64,000 nucleotides of DNA from Myroides odoratimimus (GCF_030326305.1 NZ_JACAKB010000007.1:1-64000); one strand, 5' to 3'; shown: positions 7,892 through 16,400, counted from the stretch's first letter. The notes: a model not told the origin generated them from the letters alone. Program-made: numbers and translations.

Positions 7892-9132
7892 TATGCCTCT
7901 ACTATTTTATACAACTTATCAGATAAGCGAATTCTAAACGGAATCTTGATAGTACAGTCATCTCCTTTAGTCGCTTTCTCTACCTTCTGCTCATTGACGA
8001 ATAGTTCTTCTACGATTAACTCTTGTGCTCCCGTACTCGGTCCTGTAATCAAAATCTTATCACCAATCTTGATATCATAAGCTTCTATTTTAAACTCTCC
8101 GATAGACGCTTTCTGGAAGTAGTGAGCCGCTTTACCTACATACACTTTTTTCTGAGTTGCATTACTACCTGGGTTGTCACTCCACTCTCCTAATTTCTGT
8201 CCTAAGTAATATCCACTCCAGAATCCACGGTTATACACCGTTTCTAAAGCTTTCATCCACTCTGCTACTTTCTCTTGAGAGTAAGTACCATCAGCGATAG
8301 CATCGATAGCCTCACGGTAGGTACGAATCACAGTTGCTACATACTCAGGAGCTCTACCTCTACCCTCTATCTTTAGCACCTTAGTACCTGCATCGATTAC
8401 TTGATCTAAGAAATCTAAGGTACATAAGTCCTTAGGAGACATCATATACTCATTGTCTATCTCGATCTCAAAACCACTCTCTTGGTCTATTACCGTGTAT
8501 TTCTTACGACAATTTTGTTTACATGCTCCTCTGTTTGCAGAAGAGTTATGTGAGTGAAGGCTTAAATAGCACTTCCCTGATACTGCCATACACAAAGCTC
8601 CATGACCGAAGATCTCTATCTCTACCAAATTACCAGAAGGCCCTTTCACCTGTTCTCTTTCGATAGCTTCAGTGATCTTTTTTACTTGTCTCAAGCTCAG
8701 CTCGCGAGAAAGTACGATCGTATCAGCGAATAAGCTATAGAACTTAACAGTCTCAATGTTAGTCACATTTAGTTGAGTAGAGATATGTACTTCTAACCCG
8801 ATCGCTCGTGCAGATGCTATCACTGCTTGGTCAGACGCGATCACTGCTGTAAGCCCTGCCTCTTTTGCCTTATTCAATAAAGTCTTTACCACAGATAAGT
8901 CGTGGTCATAAACGATAGTGTTTAACGTCAAATAAGTACGTACATTCTTCTCTTTACATCTTCTCGCAATCTCTTCTAAATCATCAATAGAAAAGTTCAC
9001 TGTAGAGCGTGCACGCATATTTAACTGGTCTACTCCGAAATACACTGAGTCTGCACCGTTATCTAATGCGGCCTGTAAAGACTCGAAGTTACCTGCAGGA
9101 GCCATAAGCTCTACTCTTCCTGAAACTGTCAT
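7891..9132 (-). CDS. trhP: U32-family protein, tRNA U34 hydroxylation protein TrhP-like
   Basis: The protein has 413 residues. Its N-terminal TIM-barrel-like region begins with ELMAPAGNFESLQAAL at about 8-23. The U32 family signature is complete as EIFGHGALCMAVSGKCYLS near 172-190, and further cysteines follow in GACKQNC. In E. coli TrhP (YegQ) acts with iron-sulfur and prephenate-dependent steps to make 5-hydroxyuridine at tRNA position 34; other U32 members (RlhA, UbiU/V) hydroxylate rRNA or ubiquinone precursors, so the exact substrate is not certain. Residues 330-413 form a small C-terminal beta-rich module. The gene lies between trhO and the ferredoxin. Confidence 0.85.
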   Translation of the reverse strand: MTVSGRVELMAPAGNFESLQAALDNGADSVYFGVDQLNMRARSTVNFSIDDLEEIARRCKEKNVRTYLTLNTIVYDHDLSVVKTLLNKAKEAGLTAVIASDQAVIASARAIGLEVHISTQLNVTNIETVKFYSLFADTIVLSRELSLRQVKKITEAIEREQVKGPSGNLVEIEIFGHGALCMAVSGKCYLSLHSHNSSANRGACKQNCRKKYTVIDQESGFEIEIDNEYMMSPKDLCTLDFLDQVIDAGTKVLKIEGRGRAPEYVATVIRTYREAIDAIADGTYSQEKVAEWMKALETVYNRGFWSGYYLGQKLGEWSDNPGSNATQKKVYVGKAAHYFQKASIGEFKIEAYDIKIGDKILITGPSTGAQELIVEELFVNEQKVEKATKGDDCTIKIPFRIRLSDKLYKIVEA

Positions 9133-9143
9133 ATTCTTTATGC

Positions 9144-10502
9144 TTAATCTATTATTTTATACAATTGGTCGTTTTTACGAATACGGAAACCTAATTCCAT
9201 AGTCATCTTATCTCCATTATTAGCTGTACTAACTTCCGCTCCATTTACCATCATCTTCTCTATAGTTAGTCTCTCATCACCTGTAGTAGGCCCTACGATA
9301 GCTACTTTATCTCCAACATTTAACTCCTTGTCAACAATAAACTGCCCTACACTTGCTTTAGTAAAGTAGTGTTGAGCTGTACCGATAAGTACTTTTCGCT
9401 CTGCTTGTTTCTTGCGGATTTGTGTTACTGCACTTACTTTCACTGCCTTCACTTCATCCGTAGCTTTGCGTTCTTTCTGGAACTTTAATGCCTCCGAACG
9501 CCCTTTCTTGAATACTAAGTTTCCTTTTTGTACTCCTTGGCGCAGGCGCTTTTGCTCTTCTATAGGCATTTGGATAATGTCCAAACACTCATCAGAACAA
9601 CATCCGTGCATCTGCTCAGCACATTCGTCACACTGAATGAATAACAAATGACATCCTTCATTTGCACAGTTTACGTGAGTATCACATGGTTTACCACACT
9701 GGTGGCAGTTAGAGATAATATCGTCTGTGATACGCTCTCCAAGACGGTGGTCAAACACGAAGTTCTTTCCGATGAACTTACTCTCTAATCCTTCTGCCTT
9801 TACCTGACGAGTGTATTCGATAATACCTCCTTCTAATTGGTAAACATTCTTAAACCCGTTGTGTTTAAAGTAAGCGGATGCTTTCTCACAGCGGATACCT
9901 CCTGTACAGTACATCAGTAGGTTTTTCTCCTCTTTGATGTCTTCTAACTGGTCTTTGATGATTGGCAGTGATTCACGGAATGTGTCCACGTCTGGAGTGA
10001 TCGCTCCTACGAAGTGCCCTACTTCACTCTCATAGTGGTTTCTAAAGTCCACTACTACCGTATTTGGGTCTTCTAATAATTCGTTGAATTCTTTTGCCTT
10101 TAAGTGAATTCCCTTATTCGTCACATCGAATGTATCATCGTTCAATCCGTCTGCTACGATCTTGTGTCTAACCTTTACTGTTAGCTTTAAGAATGATAAG
10201 TCATCTTGCTCTACAGCTACATTTAGGCGAATACCTTTCATGAAGTCATATTGCTCTAACGTCTCTCTGAATGCATCAAACTTAGATGCAGGCACAGACA
10301 TCTGAGCATTGATCCCCTCGTGAGCTACATAAGTACGTCCTAAAGCGTCTAATGCATCCCAAGCTAGGAATAAATCGTCTCTAAATTGTTGTGGGTTTTC
10401 TATTTTGGCGTACGCATAGAAAGATAAAGTCAAACGGTTCTCTCCCGCCTGCTCGATAAGTTCTGCTCTTTCCTCTGCGCTTAATGTGTTATACAGTTGC
10501 AT
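9144..10502 (-). CDS. trhO: Rhodanese-like tRNA U34 hydroxylase TrhO with an added U32-type C-terminal module
   Basis: The protein has 452 residues; typical TrhO (YceA) has about 350. An N-terminal acylphosphatase-like domain covers about 22-115 and the rhodanese domain about 130-235, with catalytic Cys199 in CTGGIRC. A cysteine-rich region at 266-306, including CHQCGKPC and CDEC, probably binds zinc. TrhO makes 5-hydroxyuridine at tRNA position 34 using oxygen. Unusually, residues 371-452 resemble the C-terminus of the downstream TrhP (shared HYF.KAS.G.F, GDK, GP.TG and FRIR..D.LYKI). This is the first gene of the operon, 11 bases before trhP. Confidence 0.9.
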   Translation of the reverse strand: MQLYNTLSAEERAELIEQAGENRLTLSFYAYAKIENPQQFRDDLFLAWDALDALGRTYVAHEGINAQMSVPASKFDAFRETLEQYDFMKGIRLNVAVEQDDLSFLKLTVKVRHKIVADGLNDDTFDVTNKGIHLKAKEFNELLEDPNTVVVDFRNHYESEVGHFVGAITPDVDTFRESLPIIKDQLEDIKEEKNLLMYCTGGIRCEKASAYFKHNGFKNVYQLEGGIIEYTRQVKAEGLESKFIGKNFVFDHRLGERITDDIISNCHQCGKPCDTHVNCANEGCHLLFIQCDECAEQMHGCCSDECLDIIQMPIEEQKRLRQGVQKGNLVFKKGRSEALKFQKERKATDEVKAVKVSAVTQIRKKQAERKVLIGTAQHYFTKASVGQFIVDKELNVGDKVAIVGPTTGDERLTIEKMMVNGAEVSTANNGDKMTMELGFRIRKNDQLYKIID

Positions 10503-10849
10503 GCTATATACTTTTAAGTGTAGATTATATATGTTTGAAATCCTAAATGGAAGAATTTCGGTGCAAAGATACTATTTAGATTTAAAAATGAGAATTGAAC
10601 CTTATAAAATTTACATAAATAGTTAACTATCAAATTATTCAATCCTTTTTTCAGAACCTCAACTTCTAACACATACATAACCTTTACAAATAGTCACCAC
10701 ATTTATGAATTGATCTATCATATAAATAAAACACGATAATGCACTTCTTAAATATCCCTATAAACAGCCATTTTTCTTAAATAGACGAGCCTAATCAATA
10801 ATATATGAGACAATTATACAGATATTTGTTTCATATAAACTTAATAGAA
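10503..10849. other. Divergent intergenic region between trhO and a small membrane protein
   Basis: Contains the trhO -7 box at 10564-10571 and, near 10821-10828, a weak -7-like GATATTTG for the plus-strand gene. The rest is AT-rich, with no repeat or RNA gene seen. Confidence 0.55.
10564..10571 (-). promoter_or_regulatory. Promoter -7 box of the trhO-trhP operon
   Basis: Minus strand TATCTTTG followed by CACC, a full match to TAnnTTTG, giving a leader of about 55 bases before the trhO ATG. Confidence 0.6.
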
Positions 10850-11179
10850 ATGGATAATAAAACTTTATCAATCGTATCATACATCACATTAATTGGATGG
10901 TTAGTAGCATTCTTTGTAGGGAAAGAAAAAGCAAATGACTTACTAAAATACCACTTAAGACAATCATTTGGTGTATTAATCTTAAGCTTCGTTTTATCAC
11001 TTGTTATACGAGTAATAGCAGGGATATTCCCGGTCATTGCAGGCATGATAGCAATAGTAATATACTTAATCATCCTTCTGTATATGATTATGGGAATACT
11101 TAATGCAGCAGGAGAAAAGAAAAAACCATTACCCCTTATCGGTGAATGGTCTGATAAGACAATTAGTTTTATTAAGTAG
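10850..11179 (+). CDS. Small DUF4870/Tic20-like membrane protein
   Basis: From the ATG at 10850 it encodes 109 residues beginning MDNKTLSIVSYITLIGWL, with three or four hydrophobic segments and a conserved end, PLIGEWSDKTISF. This matches small membrane proteins annotated as DUF4870 or import-component-like in Flavobacteriia; function unknown. A longer start at 10805 would add 15 residues that do not resemble the family, and a -7-like element lies between the two starts, so I prefer 10850. A shared terminator follows. Confidence 0.75.
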   Translation: MDNKTLSIVSYITLIGWLVAFFVGKEKANDLLKYHLRQSFGVLILSFVLSLVIRVIAGIFPVIAGMIAIVIYLIILLYMIMGILNAAGEKKKPLPLIGEWSDKTISFIK

Positions 11180-11194
11180 ATACATTACTCTACA

Positions 11195-11237
11195 ATAAGA
11201 AAGAGGATTGATTTAATGAATCAATCCTCTTTCTTAT
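11195..11237. terminator. Bidirectional terminator between convergent genes
   Basis: A 19-bp perfect stem, ATAAGAAAGAGGATTGATT (11195-11213) paired with 11219-11237, loop TAATG. It serves the plus-strand membrane protein and the minus-strand VOC gene. Confidence 0.85.
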
Positions 11238-11249
11238 ATAACCTTTTGA

Positions 11250-11633
11250 TCAGATATTATGTGCTATACGCCACAGTACTCCAGAAGGATCTATTAATAC
11301 GAAGTCTCTCATCTTCCACACTCTGTCTTCCACAGCTGTCAGTCGGATAGGATATTTTGACTGAAGATCTAGGTTTTGCAAATGCGTGTACCAATCATCT
11401 GCACTCTCTACCTGCAAATGAAACATTAGATTCTCCGCTGCCTCTTGATTATAAAAATTCTGTAAAAAGAACTTCTCGGTTCCACAGTCCAGCAGACACA
11501 GTTCTTCACTCTGCCATACTATCTTAAACCCAATAGCTATATAGAACGCCTTAGATACCTCAAAGTCTTTACATGGGATAAACGACTTTAGCTCTACTAC
11601 TGACAAATTAAGCTCTTTATGTTCCATAATCAC
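11250..11633 (-). CDS. VOC/glyoxalase-fold protein
   Basis: A 127-residue protein with the beta-alpha-beta-beta-beta pattern of the vicinal-oxygen-chelate superfamily: VVELKSFIPCKDFEVSKAFY at the start, MFHLQVESADDWYTHL in the middle and MRDFVLIDPSGVLWRIAHN at the end. Such proteins include glyoxalase I, bleomycin-binding proteins and dioxygenases; nothing in the sequence selects among them. The start at 11633 has a nearby alternative at the third codon. It has its own TATTTTTG -7 box (11650-11657). Confidence 0.8.
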   Translation of the reverse strand: MIMEHKELNLSVVELKSFIPCKDFEVSKAFYIAIGFKIVWQSEELCLLDCGTEKFFLQNFYNQEAAENLMFHLQVESADDWYTHLQNLDLQSKYPIRLTAVEDRVWKMRDFVLIDPSGVLWRIAHNI

Positions 11634-11649
11634 ATCTATATTATACTTA

Positions 11650-11657
11650 CAAAAATA
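11650..11657 (-). promoter_or_regulatory. Promoter -7 box of the VOC gene
   Basis: Minus strand TATTTTTG, full match to TAnnTTTG, 17 bases before the start codon. Confidence 0.5.
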
Positions 11658-11689
11658 ACGAAAGCTACCCTTTTAAGGTAGCTTTCGTT
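11657..11689 (-). terminator. Terminator of the tandem lipoprotein genes
   Basis: Arms AACGAAAGCTACC (11657-11669) and GGTAGCTTTCGTT (11677-11689). It follows the stop of the gene ending at 11710. The T-run is short, so strength is uncertain. Confidence 0.65.
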
Positions 11690-11709
11690 TATATAAATAA
11701 TAGTAGTTC

Positions 11710-12126
11710 TTATTGTTTAGTGAACACTTCCGTCACACCATTAGCAGTAAGCTTTAATGTATTCTGATCTGTCACCTCATACGTAAACGTAGCAGACTTC
11801 ACAGAAGTAGAATCAGTACCTACCATCGCTGTTTCGAAGATAACAGTATTGTCTATCATCTTCCATTTAGTAAACTCGTTAGCCTTGTCCTTGATAGCAG
11901 ACATGGTCCCGTCCTCTTTTAGTTCGAATCCTTGTAGCAAGCTTGCATCTGCTCCATTTGGCTGCGTCCATGCACCTACCAAGTGTTTCATATCAAGAAT
12001 TACAGGAGTAGACTCAGCTACTGTTTCTGTTGGTGTAGTTTCTTCCACTACTGGTGCTTCTGTCTGTTGTTTACAAGAAGCGAAAGCGATAGCTACAAAA
12101 GCTAAAGCAAGAACTGTTTGTTTCAT
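11710..12126 (-). CDS. Lipocalin-like lipoprotein, paralog 1
   Basis: The 138-residue lipoprotein has a signal peptide ending in the lipobox FASC (Cys19), then a low-complexity Glu/Thr/Val linker. A small beta-rich domain follows, with LVGAWTQPNG, GFELKEDGTM and TFTYEVTDQNTLKL, the pattern of lipocalin-like domains in Bacteroidota. The mature protein would be anchored in the periplasm or outer membrane; the ligand is unknown. It lies 25 bases after a paralog with the same leader and domain, so the two are a tandem duplication and probably an operon. Confidence 0.78.
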   Translation of the reverse strand: MKQTVLALAFVAIAFASCKQQTEAPVVEETTPTETVAESTPVILDMKHLVGAWTQPNGADASLLQGFELKEDGTMSAIKDKANEFTKWKMIDNTVIFETAMVGTDSTSVKSATFTYEVTDQNTLKLTANGVTEVFTKQ

Positions 12127-12151
12127 TTGTACTTAAAAAATCTAAATTAGA

Positions 12152-12577
12152 TTACTTTTTAGTGAATGAATCTTTTGATTCACCATTCACTAGGTTTAAT
12201 GTTTTACCATCAACCACCTCAAATTGGTATGACACAGTATCTACACTAGATGTACCATTACCGATACTCTCTTGTTCTAAGAACAATTTATCTCCTTCTA
12301 CCCACCACTTATTTGTTTTAAGCGTAGCCATATTAATAGAAGTAGCTGTTCCGTCCTCTTTTAGTTCGAATCCTTGTACTTCTTTATCATTAATAGGGTT
12401 TGGTTGTGTCCAAGACGCAACTAATACTGTAGTGTCCACAGCCACAGGCGCTGTAGTCTCTTCTACTACTTCAGTAGTTGTTGTTTCTTCAGATACAGGA
12501 GCTTCAGTTTGTTGTTTACAAGAAGCGAAAGTGATAGCTACTAATGCAATAGCTAAAGTCATTTTTGTTAATTTCAT
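12152..12577 (-). CDS. Lipocalin-like lipoprotein, paralog 2
   Basis: The 141-residue lipoprotein has signal peptide MKLTKMTLAIALVAITFASC with the lipobox cysteine at 20. After an acidic linker come SWTQPNPINDKEVQGFELKE and a beta-rich domain like that of the neighbouring paralog. The leader KQQTEAPV and the GFELKEDGT segment are nearly identical between the two copies while the rest has diverged, so the duplication is not recent. Function unknown. A promoter -7 box, TACATTTG, lies 29 bases upstream of the ATG. Confidence 0.78.
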   Translation of the reverse strand: MKLTKMTLAIALVAITFASCKQQTEAPVSEETTTTEVVEETTAPVAVDTTVLVASWTQPNPINDKEVQGFELKEDGTATSINMATLKTNKWWVEGDKLFLEQESIGNGTSSVDTVSYQFEVVDGKTLNLVNGESKDSFTKK

Positions 12578-12606
12578 AGCGATATAAATCTTTGTTTTTG
12601 TTGGAT

Positions 12607-12614
12607 CAAATGTA
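12607..12614 (-). promoter_or_regulatory. Promoter -7 box of the tandem lipoprotein genes
   Basis: Minus strand TACATTTG, full match to TAnnTTTG, about 29 bases before the ATG of the first lipoprotein. Confidence 0.5.
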
Positions 12615-12868
12615 GGATAGAGAAGTGTGAAAAAATAAAATTAAGAATAATTTAACCAACCTCGTAATGATAAGTAAAACAGTAAATTACAAATAAACTT
12701 TTCTTATAAAAATCGTTTTTTAGTTAAAAAAAGAACAGACCTCTTCTATCCATATTCTCAGAGGAGTACATAATCATATATACACTTTCTAAATCACTTT
12801 ATTCTCACCTAATAATACCTTGTATGCAGAAAACAAAAAAGGCGCTAAAAAGGCGACTTCTGTATTCC

Positions 12869-13447
12869 TTACAATTTCATTTTATAATCAGTAAATACCT
12901 TACCATTCATAATCTTATTAAGCTTTGTACCTATCAACTTTTTAGTCAATGAGCTTAATCGATCTGTAAATAAGACCCCTCTAGTATGGTCATACTCATG
13001 TTGTATAATACGCGCTGTAGTACCGTGGAACGTCTTAGTATGAGGTTTAAAATCTCTATCTAGATACTCTATCGTGATAGACCATGGGCGTGTAACGCGC
13101 TTAAAAATATCGGGAATACTTAGACATCCCTCTATCTCATCCCATGTCTCATCAGACTTACCGATAATACGTGCGTTGATAAACGTCTCGCGCATCCCTG
13201 TATCTCCCTCTGCGAAGTTAGCTTTGCGCTCATCGTCTTCTGCATTCTCATACATCACTACACTATCTACTACGAATAGCTGTTTAGTCTCACCTATCTG
13301 AGGAGCTGCTAGCCCACATCCATAAGCATGCTCCATAGTCTCCCACATATTATCGATAAGCTTATTTAGATCTTCAGAACTGCTATCTATCATATCACAG
13401 TCTACTTTTAATATTTTATTTCCGTATGCTAATATTGGTAATTTCAT
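12869..13447 (-). CDS. def: Peptide deformylase
   Basis: Removes the N-formyl group from new polypeptides. From the ATG at 13447 the protein has 192 residues and starts MKLPILAYGNKILK, the usual beginning; a longer frame upstream adds 16 residues that do not belong to the family. The three metal-site motifs are present: GCGLAAPQIG near 43-52, EGCLSI near 121-126 and QHEYDH near 163-168. A -7-like GACTTTTG (one mismatch) lies between the two candidate starts, which also favours 13447. Confidence 0.95.
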   Translation of the reverse strand: MKLPILAYGNKILKVDCDMIDSSSEDLNKLIDNMWETMEHAYGCGLAAPQIGETKQLFVVDSVVMYENAEDDERKANFAEGDTGMRETFINARIIGKSDETWDEIEGCLSIPDIFKRVTRPWSITIEYLDRDFKPHTKTFHGTTARIIQHEYDHTRGVLFTDRLSSLTKKLIGTKLNKIMNGKVFTDYKMKL

Positions 13448-13697
13448 TGTGTTTCTATTTGTTACAAAAGTCGGGATAAGTAACTTCCTACACAAAAAAA
13501 CTAACCTTAAATAACATGAGTATGGTATAAGAAACTTAAAAACGAAAGACCAATCTTCCCATTAAAACATTAATTCAAACATACTTACTCTCACCTCAAA
13601 AAAAATCTCTATCCTATATATTAGCGAAATCATAGAGATTAAAGATAAAGTTGACGAGTTTTAAAAAGCAAATAGTTCTCTTCTAATAAGGTCCTTA

Positions 13698-13800
13698 GCT
13701 TGCACTTTCGTGGAGATTGCCTGCACTTTTCTAGGAGTTTACTAGCCTAAAGAGCGCTTTTCTCGAAGAAAGGTGCAAGCAAACCTCAAGAAATCCCCTA
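13698..13800. repeat. Palindromic intergenic repeat, copy A
   Basis: Begins GCTTGCACTTTC (13698-13709) and closes with the near inverse GAAAGGTGCAAGC (about 13768-13780). The interior includes CTTTTCTAGGAG and CTAG, and ATCCCCTAGC follows at the end. The same ordered elements occur at 57321-57450 with many differences. It looks like a short palindromic or MITE-like element; no mobility gene is present. Confidence 0.5.
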
Positions 13801-13981
13801 GCATCTCGGTATAAAGCTATAGGTATGTGACCCATAAATACGCAGAACCAATAGACAGCTAGCTCGAGTCGAATTGGCGTTAATGATAAAGAGATAAAAA
13901 ACAACGCATTGCTATAAATTATATCATAGCAAAGAGAACACACCTCCCTGCTATAATTCATAGCATAATGATATAACTCTC

Positions 13982-14011
13982 TTGGACTGTAATTAATTTA
14001 TATTACTTTTA
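13982..14011 (+). promoter_or_regulatory. Probable promoter of recA
   Basis: TTG at 13982-13984, then 19 bases, then TACTTTTA (14004-14011), which differs from TAnnTTTG only in the last base. The leader would be about 25 bases. No SOS operator was recognised. Confidence 0.5.
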
Positions 14012-14040
14012 CATCAGTAAGAATCTAATTTTTATAAAAA

Positions 14041-15045
14041 ATGAGTGCAGATAAAGAAGCAAAATTAAAAGCGTTACAACTTACACTTGATAAGTTAGAC
14101 AAAACTTATGGTAAAGGAACAGTAATGAAGTTGGGAGATACTGCTGTAGAAGAGGTAGAAGTTATTTCTTCTGGATCACTAGGTATTGACCTTGCATTAG
14201 GTGTAGGAGGATTTCCTAGAGGAAGAATTATAGAGATATACGGTCCAGAATCATCAGGTAAGACGACTTTAACTTTACACGCTATCGCAGAAGCACAAAA
14301 AGCAGGTGGTATAGCAGCATTCATTGATGCGGAACACGCTTTTGACCGTTTCTATGCACAAAAACTAGGTGTAGACATCGACAACTTAATTATATCTCAA
14401 CCAGACAATGGGGAACAAGCATTAGAGATTGCGGAAAACCTAATACGTTCTGGAGCTATTGATTTAGTAGTAATTGACTCTGTTGCTGCCTTAACTCCTA
14501 AGAGTGAAATCGAAGGAGAGATGGGAGATTCTAAAATGGGATTACACGCTCGTTTAATGTCTCAAGCTTTGAGAAAGTTAACTTCTACTATTAGCAAGAC
14601 TAACTGTACTGTATTCTTCATTAACCAGTTACGTGATAAAATCGGTGTAATGTTCGGTAACCCTGAGACTACTACAGGAGGTAACGCATTGAAGTTCTAC
14701 GCTTCTGTACGTCTAGATATCCGTAAATCTACTCAGATTAAAGATGGTGAGAATGTGATTGGTAACAGAACGAAGGTAAAAATCGTTAAGAATAAAGTAG
14801 CACCTCCTTTCCGTACTGCTGAGTTTGACATCATGTATGGTGAAGGTATCTCTAAAGTAGGTGAAGTACTGGATATGGCTGTTGACTATGAAATCGTGAA
14901 GAAAAGCGGATCTTGGTTTAGCTACGGTGATACTAAATTAGGACAAGGTCGTGATGCTGTGAAATCAGTGATCAAAGACAACCCTGAACTAATGGAAGAA
15001 CTTGAACAATTAATCAAGGACGAAATCAAAAATAAAGAAGCTTAA
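14041..15045 (+). CDS. recA: RecA recombinase
   Basis: DNA strand-exchange ATPase for homologous recombination and SOS induction. The 334 residues are full length. Walker A is GPESSGKT at 68-75, Walker B is [10 protein letters not shown] near 142-151, and the DNA-binding loop L1 contains [11 protein letters not shown] and L2 contains [13 protein letters not shown]. The C-terminal tail is short and acidic with lysines, as usual. Monocistronic, with promoter and terminator visible. Confidence 0.98.
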   Translation: MSADKEAKLKALQLTLDKLDKTYGKGTVMKLGDTAVEEVEVISSGSLGIDLALGVGGFPRGRIIEIYGPESSGKTTLTLHAIAEAQKAGGIAAFIDAEHAFDRFYAQKLGVDIDNLIISQPDNGEQALEIAENLIRSGAIDLVVIDSVAALTPKSEIEGEMGDSKMGLHARLMSQALRKLTSTISKTNCTVFFINQLRDKIGVMFGNPETTTGGNALKFYASVRLDIRKSTQIKDGENVIGNRTKVKIVKNKVAPPFRTAEFDIMYGEGISKVGEVLDMAVDYEIVKKSGSWFSYGDTKLGQGRDAVKSVIKDNPELMEELEQLIKDEIKNKEA

Positions 15046-15066
15046 TTGTTTCTATCCTTAAATACG

Positions 15067-15100
15067 AATCCCTTACAATGTTATTGTGAGGGATTTTTTT
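15067..15100 (+). terminator. Intrinsic terminator of recA
   Basis: Arms AATCCCTTACAAT (15067-15079) and ATTGTGAGGGATT (15083-15095) with a T-run to 15100, 22 bases beyond the recA stop. Confidence 0.9.
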
Positions 15101-15169
15101 ATATATCAACCTATAAATCCTACTAGTGCAGTATATCGTAACGTCAATACTGCTATATACATAAAACCA

Positions 15170-15310
15170 CTAACATAAAGTATTACAAGGAATTAGAAAA
15201 ACTCCCTTACCTTCTGCAATGATAAACAACACAAATAGCCCTATTAGAATAGGTAAGCTACTAAATATTCCTCTCAATACAATTTTCTTATTATGTCTAT
15301 CTAAAGCCAT
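15170..15310 (-). CDS. Possible small membrane peptide
   Basis: A 46-residue ORF starting MALDRHNKKIVLRGIFSSLP, followed by a clear hydrophobic span (ILIGLFVLFIIA) and a short tail, IPCNTLC. The positively charged N-terminus followed by one membrane helix looks like a real small protein, and many Flavobacteriia carry such unannotated peptides. The abrupt tail could mean a truncated gene. No promoter or partner was identified, so this is tentative. Confidence 0.35.
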   Translation of the reverse strand: MALDRHNKKIVLRGIFSSLPILIGLFVLFIIAEGKGVFLIPCNTLC

Positions 15311-15424
15311 ATATCTATTAATCAATACATAATAACGTTAAATAGTACAAAAAAAGTATTTCAACAACACCAACGCCTTTTAAATAATAATCCATTAACA
15401 CTAGGCACTAAAAGAAGAATCACT

Positions 15425-15432
15425 TAATTTTG
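15425..15432 (+). promoter_or_regulatory. Promoter -7 box of the lipoprotein gene at 15459
   Basis: TAATTTTG, full match to TAnnTTTG, 26 bases before the ATG. Confidence 0.5.
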
Positions 15433-15458
15433 TTGTTCAATAAAACATAAAAAATAGT

Positions 15459-16340
15459 ATGAAATTACGATTATTAGCACTCTTGCTAACAATTACAACC
15501 TTTATTAGCTGTGACGATCCGTTTAAAAGACATGATTTTTACCTGTCTAATCCAACTGATAAAGAGATTACAGTATCACTAGATGAAAAGAAATATACCT
15601 TAGCACCAAATACCTTTGAGGTACTAAAGCTAGATAATGGTATACACGAATTAGACTACAATGGACAAAAAAACAAGTTCAACGTATTCAAACAAAACTC
15701 TGGTGGTATCATCAACCCAACTTTAGAACCGCACTATATCTTCTCGATGGTATATGCTACAGAAGGCAACTTTGACAAATTTGGTTCTATTACAAGAGAA
15801 GTACTTATTGATAATGTACTCTATGAAGATAATATTAAATCGACTAATGCGCTTTTTATAGATAATAACCTATACAGATGTACCTATTTCTTAGGTGAAG
15901 AATATCCTGCAGAACAGATTACACATAATAAGAATGCAGTAGGTAACTTCTACAATAAATTCTTTACTAAAGCTGAGTTTATCGCTTTCTACGATGAAGA
16001 TTTACCTGCAGAGAGCAAAGGTTTTCACCAACAGAACATGGTTGCTGGAGGCGAATGTACCATTACAGAACCAAACGCATTAGAACTAACATTACCTGAC
16101 GTACCACAACAAGATGTAATTGCTTCTTATCAGCAAGAGATAGCATTAGTAGAAGAATTTAAAGCTTCAACAGATGCAGGTCGTCAAAAAGAAATTCAAA
16201 AAGCACTGTTTGATTTATCTATGAGCCGATCTAAACTTGATATTAATTACAGTAAATTATCACCTGAACAAAACCAATCTATGAATGACTTCGTTCATGC
16301 TAGTGGTAGAATTTCAGGAGCAGGTATCATACAACTGTGA
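15459..16340 (+). CDS. Lipoprotein of unknown function
   Basis: A 293-residue protein with signal peptide MKLRLLALLLTITTFISC and lipobox cysteine at 18. The first part (about 20-75) is a small beta domain with YLSNPTDKEITVSLDEKKY and LAPNTFEVLKLDNG; the last 70 residues are predicted helical with many Glu, Gln and Lys. I recognise no enzyme motif. It is likely membrane-anchored and faces the periplasm or the surface. It stands alone with its own promoter and a shared terminator. Confidence 0.75.
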   Translation: MKLRLLALLLTITTFISCDDPFKRHDFYLSNPTDKEITVSLDEKKYTLAPNTFEVLKLDNGIHELDYNGQKNKFNVFKQNSGGIINPTLEPHYIFSMVYATEGNFDKFGSITREVLIDNVLYEDNIKSTNALFIDNNLYRCTYFLGEEYPAEQITHNKNAVGNFYNKFFTKAEFIAFYDEDLPAESKGFHQQNMVAGGECTITEPNALELTLPDVPQQDVIASYQQEIALVEEFKASTDAGRQKEIQKALFDLSMSRSKLDINYSKLSPEQNQSMNDFVHASGRISGAGIIQL

Positions 16341-16362
16341 ATCCATAAACCACACTATAACT

Positions 16363-16400
16363 AAAAAAGCGGTGAGATCTTCGTTGTCTCACCGCTTTTT
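16363..16400. terminator. Bidirectional terminator between the lipoprotein gene and plsC
   Basis: Arms AAAAAGCGGTGAGA (16364-16377) and TCTCACCGCTTTTT (16387-16400), with A/T tails on both sides, between convergent genes. Confidence 0.85.

Larger units (their letters stand above)
13448..14040. other. Intergenic region between def and recA
   Basis: Divergent region of about 590 bases. It carries the def and recA promoters and one copy of a palindromic repeat (13698-13800) also found at 57321-57450. The open frame at 13731-13961 on the minus strand overlaps the repeat and shows no coding features. Confidence 0.6.
15101..15458. other. Intergenic region after recA
   Basis: Apart from a possible 46-codon membrane-peptide ORF on the minus strand (15170-15310) and the promoter of the next gene near 15425, I see nothing recognisable here. 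Confidence 0.5.

Noticed and set aside
11922-12373. GTTCGAATCC at 11922-11931 and 12364-12373 looks like a tRNA T-loop.
   Set aside because: Both lie inside the tandem lipoprotein genes in the conserved segment GFELKEDGT; no acceptor stem or anticodon arm surrounds them.
13731-13961. 76-codon minus-strand frame between def and recA.
   Set aside because: It overlaps the palindromic repeat and has no family likeness or start context.
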